DNA of 64,000 bases from Archivesica marissinica (taxonomy: Eukaryota; Mollusca; Bivalvia; Venerida; Vesicomyidae): positions 4,030,150-4,094,149 of the forward strand of contig CM026403.1 of the NCBI GenBank assembly GCA_014843695.1, read 5' to 3'. The notes under the pieces are model-generated. The model searched no databases. It saw only the letters and a list, made by a program, of their open reading frames with translations, and was not told where the DNA came from. The translations under genes were made by a program, and so were the position numbers. This document shows positions 56,395 through 64,000 of this stretch, in pieces. Each line of letters starts with the position of its first letter. Positions within the stretch are counted from its first letter, which is position 1.

Positions 56395-58618
56395 ACCGGG
56401 AAGTTGATACTACAGCCACAGCCTTCTCAAAGCAAGAACTGGGAAATTGATACTACAGACACAGCCTTCTCAAAGCAAGAACCGGGAAGTTGATACTACA
56501 GCCACAGCCTTCTCAAAGCAAGAACCGGGAAATTGATACTACAGCCACAGCCTTCTCAAAGCAATAACCGGGAAGTTGATACTACAGCCACAGCCTTCTC
56601 AAAGCAAGAACCGGGAAGTTGATACTACAGCCACAGCCTTCTCAAAGCAAGAACCGGGAAGTTGATACTACAGCCACAGCCTTCTCAAAGCAAGAACCGG
56701 GAAGTTGATACTACAGCCACAGCCTTCTCAAAGCAATAACCGGGAAGTTGATACTACAGCCACAGCCTTCTCAAAGCAAGAACCGGGAAGTTGATACTAC
56801 AGCCACAGCCTTCTCAAAGCAAGAACCGGGAAGTTGATACTACAGCCACAGCCTTCTCAAAGCAAGAACCGGGAAGTTGATAGTACAGCCACAGCCTTCT
56901 CAAAGCAAGAACCGGGAAGTTGATACTACAGCCACAGCCTTCTCAAAGCAATAACCGGGAAGTTGATACTACAGCCACAGCCTTCTCAAAGCAAGAACCG
57001 GGAGGTTGATAGTACAGCCACAGCCTTCTCAAAGCAAGAACCGGGAAGCTGAAAGTACTGCCATAGTCTTCTCAAAGCAAGAACCGGGAAGTTGATAGTA
57101 CAGTCATAGCCTTCTCAAAGCAATAACCGGGAAGTTGATAGTACAGCAACAGCCTTTTCAAAGCAAGAACCGGGAAGTTGATAGTACAGCAACAGCCTTC
57201 TCAAAGCAAGAATCGGGAAGTTGATAGTACAGCCACAGCCTTCTCAATGCAATAACCGGGAAGTTGATAGTACTGCCACAGCCTTCTCAAAGCAATAACC
57301 GGGAAGTTGATAGTACTGCCATAGCCTTCTCAAAGCAAGAACCGGGAAGCTGATAGTACTGCCATAGCCTTCTCAAAGCAAGAACCGGGAAGCCGATAGT
57401 ACTGCCATAGCCTTCTTAAAGCAAGAACCGGGAAGCTGATAGTACTGTCATAGCCTTCTCAAAGCAAGAACCGGGAAGCTGATAGTACTGCCATAGCCTT
57501 CTCAAAGCAAGAACCGGGAAGCTGATAGTACTGCCATAGCCTTCTCAAAGCAAGAACCGGGAAGCTGATAGTACTGCCATAGCCTTCTCAAAGCAATAAC
57601 CGGGAAGTTGATAGTACTGCCATAGCCTTCTCAAAGCAAGAACCGGGAAGCTGATAGTACTGCCATAGCCTTCTTAAAGGCTTGCTGCTGACAATTCTAC
57701 TACAAGAACCGGGAAGCCGATAGTACTGCCATAGCCTTCTTAAAGGCTTGCTGCTGACAATTCTACTACAAGAACCGGGAAGCCGATAGTACTGCCATAG
57801 CCTTCTCAAAGCAATAACCGGGAAGTTGATAGTACTGCCATAGCCTTCTCAAAGCAATAACCGGGAAGTTGATAGTACTGCCATAGCCTTCTCAAAGCAA
57901 TAACCGGGAAGTTGATAGTACTGCCATAGCCTTCTCAAAGCAATAACCGGGAAGTTGATAGTACTGCCATAGCCTTCTCAAAGCAAGAACCGGGAAGCTG
58001 ATAGTACTGCCATAGCCTTCTCAAAGCAATAACCGGGAAGTTGATAGTACTGCCATAGCCTTCTCAAAGCAAGAACCGGGAAGCCGATAGTACTGCCATA
58101 GCCTTCTTAAAGGCTTGCTGCTGACAATTCTACTACAAGAACCGGGAAGCCGATAGTACTGCCATAGCCTTCTCAAAGCAAGAACCGGGAAGCTGATAGT
58201 ACTGCCATAGCCTTCTTAAAGGCTTGCTGCTGACAATTCTACTACAAGAACCGGGAAGCCGATAGTACTGCCATAGCCTTCTTAAAGGCTTGCTGCTGAC
58301 AATTCTACTACAAGAACCGGGAAGCCGATAGTACTGCCATAGCCTTCTCAAAGCAATAACCGGGAAGTTGATAGTACTGCCATAGCCTTCTCAAAGCAAG
58401 AACCGGGAAGCTGATAGTACTGCCATAGCCTTCTCAAAGCAAGAACCGGGAAGCCGATAGTACTGCCATAGCCTTCTCAAAGGCTTGCTGCTGACAATTC
58501 TACTACAAGAACCGGGAAGCCGATAGTACTGCCATAGCCTTCTCAAAGGCTTGCTGCTGACAATTCTACTACAAGAACCGGGAAGCTGATAGTACTGCCA
58601 TAATCTTCTCAATGGCTT
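56395..58618 (-). repeat. 43/66-bp array grown from gypsy coding sequence
   Basis: About 48 units. The short unit contains AAGAACCGGGAAGCTGATAG, TACTGCCATAGCCTTCTC and AAAGC. The 66-bp unit adds GGCTTGCTGCTGACAATTC and TACTAC and is found mainly in the right part (57670-58570). Translated on the - strand the unit reads FEKAMAVLSASRFL, matching IEKIMAVLSASRFL in the gypsy fragment that begins at 58618. The longest and most source-like units adjoin the fragment; leftwards they become shorter and diverge (CCACAGCC variant). Confidence 0.93.
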
Positions 58619-59093
58619 GCTGACAACTCTCAGAGAAGACAAATTTAACATTTTTTTCAAGTAAATTAGTCAAAGGTGTAGCAAATGAAGAGAAATTTGG
58701 ACTGAATTTTCTAAAGAATCCAATAATTGCTAGAAATCTCATTAATTCTCTGTAAGCCATTTACAGGTTTTATCTGACCCACCATGACCCACCATGACCG
58801 ACAACATGGCCGACAACATGGCCTACGTATTCAACAGCAGCTTGACAAACCTCACTCTTTGATGAAGTATCATTAGAGATTACTACATCATTAATATATC
58901 CCGCTGTATCATTTAAATACGCAATCAGATGATTCAATATAAGTTGAAATGCTGCAGCAAAATGTTTCTTTTCATTACAAACGGCATGACTTTTATTGGA
59001 ATAACCCAAAGGGTGTGTAATAATAGCAAAGGATTCCTTAGTTCTGTCTGTAAATGGATGTTGCCAATAGTCTTTTATCAAATTTGCTAACAT
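58569..59093 (-). pseudogene. Broken Ty3/gypsy reverse transcriptase / RNase H fragment
   Basis: On the - strand, first a reverse-transcriptase part (LIKDYWQHPFTDRTKESFA, about 59078-59020; FQLILNHLIAYLNDTAGY and INDVVIS, about 58960-58880), where the catalytic YIDD-like motif reads YINDV; then, after loss of intervening sequence, the connection to RNase H (FLAIIGFFRKFSPNFSSFAT, PLTNLLEKNVKFVFSESCQQ). Similarity is to the pol region of gypsy-type LTR retrotransposons. No LTRs, integrase or gag are present. The 3' end runs into the 43/66-bp array. Confidence 0.85.
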
Positions 59094-59207
59094 ACTTTGC
59101 TTTCATAGGCTACATTTGTCTTAAAGCCAGTTATTTACATTATAACCCATATAAAAAGCTGATACACAAACATTCATAAATTAATTGCTGTGCAACAGTG
59201 CATTTCT

Positions 59208-59490
59208 GTGTGTGTTTTACGTTTATTTATCGTCGCTACCGGTTGCCCATATGAGCGACGCCTCCTAAAGAAACTAATTTTAGATTTTGGAGGATAGTGC
59301 AATGATACAGACAGAGACCCATTCCAGAGTCTCCGCTGGTTCTTTTATGTGCACGGTGTAAAGCACCGACACAAGACCTCGGTTTAATGTCCCATCTGAA
59401 AGACTGTTAATTTTATTAGGGTCAGACGGGAGATCAAACCTGCGATCCCTGGATTACCAGTTCAGCGTGTTACCACTGGACTACAGATCC
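59208..59490 (-). mobile_element. SINE family C copy 7
   Basis: Full-length on the - strand with an 11-bp target duplication AGTGCATTTCT (59197-59207 and 59491-59501). Head GATCTGTAGTCCAGTGGTAA, hairpin GTCGCT/AGCGAC and the tail are intact. Confidence 0.92.
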
Positions 59491-59516
59491 AGTGCATTTC
59501 TTTATGATTTATAATG

Positions 59517-60775
59517 GAATATGGTCAACCAGATATCACAGTCAACCAGATATCACAGCCAACCAGATATCACAGCCAACCAGATATCACAGCCAACCAG
59601 ATATCACAGTCAACCAGATATCACAGCCAACCAGATATCACAGCCAACCAGATATCACAGCCAACCAGATATCACAGTCAACCAGATATCACAGCCAACC
59701 AGATATCAGTCAACCAGATATCACAGCCAACCAGATATCACAGTCAACCAGATATCACAGTCAACTAGATATCACAGTCAACCAGATATCACAGTCAACC
59801 AGATATCACAGCCAACCAGATATCACAGCCAACCAGATATCACAGTCAACCAGATATCACAGTCAACCAGATATCACAGTCAACCAGATATCACAGTCAA
59901 CCAGATATCACAGTCAACCAGATATTACAGTCAACCAGATATCACAGTCAACCAGATATCACAGCCAAACAGATATCACAGCCAACCAGATATCACAGTC
60001 AACCAGATATCACAGACAACCAGATATCACAGCCAACCAGATATCACAGTCAACCAGATATCACAGCCAACCAGATATCACAGTCAACCAGATATCACAG
60101 TCAACCAGATATCACAGTCAACCAGATATCACAGCCAACCAGATATCACAGTCAACCAGATATCACAGCCAACCAGATATCACAGCCAACCAGATATCAC
60201 AGCCAACCAGATATCACAGCCAACCAGATATCACAGCCAACCAGATATCACAGTCAACCAGATATCACAGTCAACCAGATATCACAGCCAACCAGATATC
60301 ACAGCCAACCAGATATCACAGTCAACCAGATATCACAGCCAACCAGATATCACAGCCAACCAGATATCACAGCCAACCAGATATCACAGCCAACCAGATA
60401 TCACAGTCAACCAGATATCACAGCCAACCAGATATCACAGACAACCAGATATCACAGCCAACCAGATATCACAGCCAACCAGATATCACAGTCAACCAGA
60501 TATCACAGCCAACCAGATATCAGTCAACCAGATATCACAGTCAACCAGATATCACAGCCAACCAGATATCACAGACAACCAGATATCACAGCCAACCAGA
60601 TATCACAGTCAACCAGATATCACAGTCAACCAGATATCAGTCAACCAGATATCACAGACAACCAGATATCACAGCCAACCAGATATCACAGTCAACCAGA
60701 TATCACAGTCAACCAGATATCACAGTCAACCAGATATCAGTCAACCAGATATCACAGTCAACCAGATATCACATA
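59517..60775. repeat. Satellite array, 17-bp unit
   Basis: About 74 copies of ACCAGATATCACAGTCA or the ACAGCCA/ACAGACA variants; occasional 14-bp units lack ACA. GATATC is a 6-bp palindrome in every unit. Since three periods make 51 bp, frames are open in all three + frames; these are artefacts. Confidence 0.96.
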
Positions 60776-60785
60776 TTCAGCCCAG

Positions 60786-60950
60786 TTTCATTCAAAAATG
60801 AGAGAAAAAACCATTGTCATAACAAAATGTCATAAGTCGACAAAGTACCCTCGACTAATGGAAGGTTCCAGCTTAAAATCATCATTTCAAGCAAAAGTTT
60901 GACCCTCGATACACGGTCGAGATCGGCTTATGGTCGGGAATATACGGTAA
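60786..60950 (-). mobile_element. Possible terminus of an unknown repeat element
   Basis: On the - strand it begins TTACCGTATATTCCCGACCA and continues with GCCGATCTCGACCGTG. It mirrors the sequence at 56298. A more distant relative (CTACCGTATTTATCGACGTA) starts at 61622. Confidence 0.4.
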
Positions 60951-61721
60951 TTACCTTACAACAAACCTTTGATGTCACTGCAACAGTCTAATTTCAAGAA
61001 TGTTCATAAAAATGTTCAACGCTGTCAAAAAATCAGCACTATAGTGTACACTATAGTGTACAATAAGTAGCTTAATTCACATCACTACATTGCCAACTGG
61101 CCAATAAACATGGGTCACACAGGACTATAAAAATATCATATCAAACAGTAACCAATAATAACTTGCGGTTCACCCAAACATATCTGTGTAAAACAATAAA
61201 ACATTTCAGAAACAAAACGTCAATGGTATTAAGGGCTGATATGTGTCGCTCACCGGGGAATTGATCTGGCTTCTAAGTCTATAAATAGAATGTCTATGAT
61301 GTCTTCATACAATATCACATACGAGTGTCAGCCTGTGCATTACTGCCTAATTTCTCCTTCATTGCAATACCAGCCCCACCTGATTTGGTTCCATTTGCAT
61401 ACATCTCCATGAATGTTTCTTCATTGCACCAGGCTTATGAAATCCTAGCTCCCCAGGATGGGGCGAGGGCCTTTTATATGTCGCTTAACAGAGCCCAGGT
61501 AAGATTGCTCTGGAGGTAAATGGGCAGGATATTACCATCTCTGCATATAGTGCCATGTAATCAGCACACTAGCTGCAGAGGGTTTGGATGGTTTTCTTTA
61601 ATTTAGTCTGCAGTAAGTGAACTACCGTATTTATCGACGTACAACACGCTTGTCTATCATGTATAATGCACACCTACTTTTTCGCCTTATTTTTGTTTTT
61701 GACAATTTTGGGAAGGGGGGC
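60951..61721. other. Unique DNA, one exon-like stretch unresolved
   Basis: A 64-codon + frame at 61325-61519 and the region around GAGCCCAGGTAAG (about 61490-61503) look less AT-rich than their surroundings, but I found no acceptor plus frame combination on either strand that reads as a known protein. At 61622-61720 there is a terminus-like CTACCGTATTTATCGACGTA sequence. No gene called. Confidence 0.4.
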
Positions 61722-62090
61722 TATAAAGAATTGGGTTTGGCACCTACAGCATGTACTCGGCTATAAAGAATTGAGTTTGGCACCTATGTTCTCGGCTATA
61801 AAGAATTGGGTTTGGCACCTACAGCATGTACTCGGCTATAAAGAATTGGGTTTGGCACCTACAGCATGTACTAGGCTATAAAGAATTGAGTTTGGCACCT
61901 ATGTTCTCGGCTATAAAGAATTGGGTTTGGCACCTATGTTAACGGCTATAAAGAATTGGGTTTGGCACCTATGTACTCGGCTATAAAGAATTGGGTTTGG
62001 TACCTATGTTCTCGGCTATAAAGAATTGGGTTTGGTACCTATGTTCTCGGCTATAAAGAATTGGGTTTGGCACCTATGTACTAGGCAACA
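61722..62090. repeat. Satellite array, ~35/41-bp unit
   Basis: About ten copies containing GGCTATAAAGAATTGGGTTT and GGCACCTATGTTCTC; a longer class has CCTACAGCATGTACTC instead. It joins the next array at about 62090 without spacer. Confidence 0.92.
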
Positions 62091-64000
62091 GATACTGAGC
62101 GACAGACGTTGGATGCCAGATACCGCACAATGAGCGACAGACATTGGATGCCAGATACCGCACAATGAGCGACAGACACTGGATGCCAGATACCGCACAA
62201 TGAACGACAGACGTGGATGCCAGACACTGCACAATGAACGACAGACGTGGATGCCAGACACCTCACAATGAACGACAGACGTTGGATGCCAGATACCGCA
62301 CAATGAACGACAGACGTTGGATGCCAGATACCGCACAATGAGCGACAGATCTTGGATGCCAGACACCGCACAATGAGCGACAGACGTTGGATGCCAGATA
62401 CCGCACAATGAGCGACAGATCTTGGATGCCAGATACCGCACAATGAACGACAGACATTGGATGCCAGACATCGCACAATGAGCGACAGGTCTTGGATGCC
62501 AGATACTGCACAATGAACGACAGATCTTGGATGCCAGATACCGCACAATGAGCGACAGATCTTGGATGCCAGATACCGCACAATGAGCGACAGATCTTGG
62601 ATGCCAGATACCGCACAATGAGCGACAGACGTTGGATGCCAGATACCGCACAATGAGCGACAGATCTTGGATGCCAGACACCGCACAATGAGCGACAGAC
62701 GTTGGATGCCAGATACCGCACAATGAACGACAGACGTTGGATGCCAGATACCGCACAATGAGCGACAGATCTTGGATGCCAGACACCGCACAATGAGCGA
62801 CAGACGTTGGATGCCAGATACCGCACAATGAGCGACAGATCTTGGATGCCAGATACCGCACAATGAACGACAGACATTGGATGCCAGACATCGCACAATG
62901 AGCGACAGGTCTTGGATGCCAGATACTGCACAATGAACGACAGATCTTGGATGCCAGATACCGCACAATGAGCGACAGATCTTGGATGCCAGATACCGCA
63001 CAATGAGCGACAGATCTTGGATGCCAGATACAGCACAATGAGCGACAGATCTTGGATGCCAGATACCGCACAATGAGTGACAGGTCTTGGATGCCAGATA
63101 CAGCACAATGAGCGACAGATCTTGGATGCCAGATACCGCACAATGAGCGACAGGTCTTGGATGCCAGATACAGCACAATGAGCGACAGATCTTGGATGCC
63201 AGACACCGCACAATGAGCGACAGACGTTGGATGCCAGATACCGCACAATGAGCGACAGATCTTGGATGCCAGACACCGCACAATGAGCGACAGACGTTGG
63301 ATGCCAGATACCGCACAATGAGCGACAGATCTTGGATGCCAGATACCGCACAATGAACGACAGACATTGGATGCCAGACATCGCACAATGAGCGACAGAT
63401 CTTGGATGCCAGATACAGCACAATGAGCGACAGATCTTGGATGCCAGATACAGCACAATGAGCGACAGATCTTGGATGCCAGATACCGCACAATGAGCGA
63501 CAGGTCTTGGATGCCAGATACCGCACAATGAGCGACAGGTCTTGGATGCCAGATACTGCACAATGAACGACAGATCTTGGATGCCAGATACAGCACAATG
63601 AGCGACAGGTCTTGGATGCCAGATACCGCACAATGAGCGACAGACATTGGATGCCAGACATCGCACAATGAGCGACAGATCTTGGATGCCAGATACTGCA
63701 CAATGAACGACAGGTCTTGGATGCCAGATACCGCACAATGAACGACAGACATTGGATGCCAGACATCGCACAATGAGCGACAGGTCTTGGATGCCAGATA
63801 CTGCACAATGAACGACAGATCTTGGATGCCAGATACAGCACAATGAGCGACAGATCTTGGATGCCAGATACCGCACAATGAGCGACAGACGTGGGATGCC
63901 AGATACTGCACAATGAACGACAGACGTGGGATGCCAGATACGGCACAATGAGCAACAGATCTTGGATGCCAGACACCGCACAATGAACGACAGACGTGGG
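62091..64000. repeat. Satellite array, 35-bp unit, 420-bp higher-order repeat, open at window end
   Basis: About 54 copies containing CGACAGATCTTGGATGCCAG and ATACCGCACAATGAG. Variant series 62341-62580 reappears at 62761-63000 (offset 420 bp = 12 units). Three overlapping - strand frames of more than 570 codons are artefacts. The array continues past the window. Confidence 0.97.

Noticed and set aside
58569..59093. Functional domesticated gypsy gene
   Set aside because: The catalytic motif is changed, part of the reverse transcriptase is deleted, and the coding sequence dissolves into a tandem array.
59492..60835. 447- and 426-codon frames with QISQSTRYHSQPD-like repeats
   Set aside because: Result of the 17-bp array (51 bp = 17 codons).
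61325..61519. 64-codon + frame followed by a GTAAGA-like donor
   Set aside because: No matching acceptor, no recognisable protein and an equally plausible reverse-strand reading. Left as unresolved unique DNA.
62016..63983. Three overlapping - strand frames of 572-655 codons with CRSLCGIWHP-like repeats
   Set aside because: 35-bp array, three periods = 105 bp; all three frames of the same strand are open.

Overview
The window is animal genomic DNA with intron-containing genes, and very probably from a bivalve mollusc. That assignment is an inference from the overall character: several tRNA-derived SINE families with mollusc-like bodies, TA- and TTAA-flanked foldback elements, LINE 3' ends with a short trinucleotide tail, and an extreme load of minisatellites. 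I cannot name the species. One 1,000-base run of N (17419-18418) is an assembly gap. Adding up my intervals, about 38 kb of the roughly 63 kb of known bases is tandem repeat, in more than 30 arrays with mostly different units. Almost every long open frame in the window is a by-product of these arrays.

Two genes can be supported. On the + strand a complete four-exon gene for a C1GALT1-like (core 1 beta-1,3-galactosyltransferase, family GT31) type II Golgi protein can be assembled at 14930-15020, 31056-31139, 31827-32479 and 33082-33198. All splice phases agree and the product is 314 residues. Its DxD-type metal site reads ADDNT rather than the usual ADDDT. Intron 1 is 16 kb and consists mainly of 39-bp and 34-bp satellites, LINE fragments, SINE fragments and the gap. 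On the - strand two phase-compatible exons (44961-44770 and 43980-43457) form the 3' end of a Ser/Thr-rich protein that I cannot identify. A third exon-like stretch (16160-16314, +) is an orphan inside intron 1 of the + strand gene.

Layout: 1-7.1 kb, three abutting or nearly abutting satellites plus SINEs; 7.1-11.6 kb, mobile-element-rich unique DNA with foldback elements and a three-layer nested insertion; 11.6-14.7 kb, a C-rich/G-rich satellite and a G/T satellite; 14.9-33.2 kb, the C1GALT1-like gene; 33.2-42.6 kb, SINE C copies and seven arrays; 42.6-45 kb, the - strand gene end; 45-56.3 kb, arrays alternating with TTAA-flanked palindromic elements; 56.3-61 kb, a broken Ty3/gypsy fragment with an array apparently grown from its coding sequence, SINE C and a 17-bp array; 61-64 kb, short unique DNA and a 35-bp array running off the end.

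The most interesting theme is where satellites come from. Four arrays can be traced to neighbouring non-satellite sequence: the 39-bp array starts exactly at the splice donor of exon 1 of the galactosyltransferase gene and carries a donor consensus in most units; the 43/66-bp array matches the RNase H-proximal coding part of the adjacent gypsy fragment; a 63-bp array matches a SINE body; and a 46-bp array repeats the terminus of a palindromic element.
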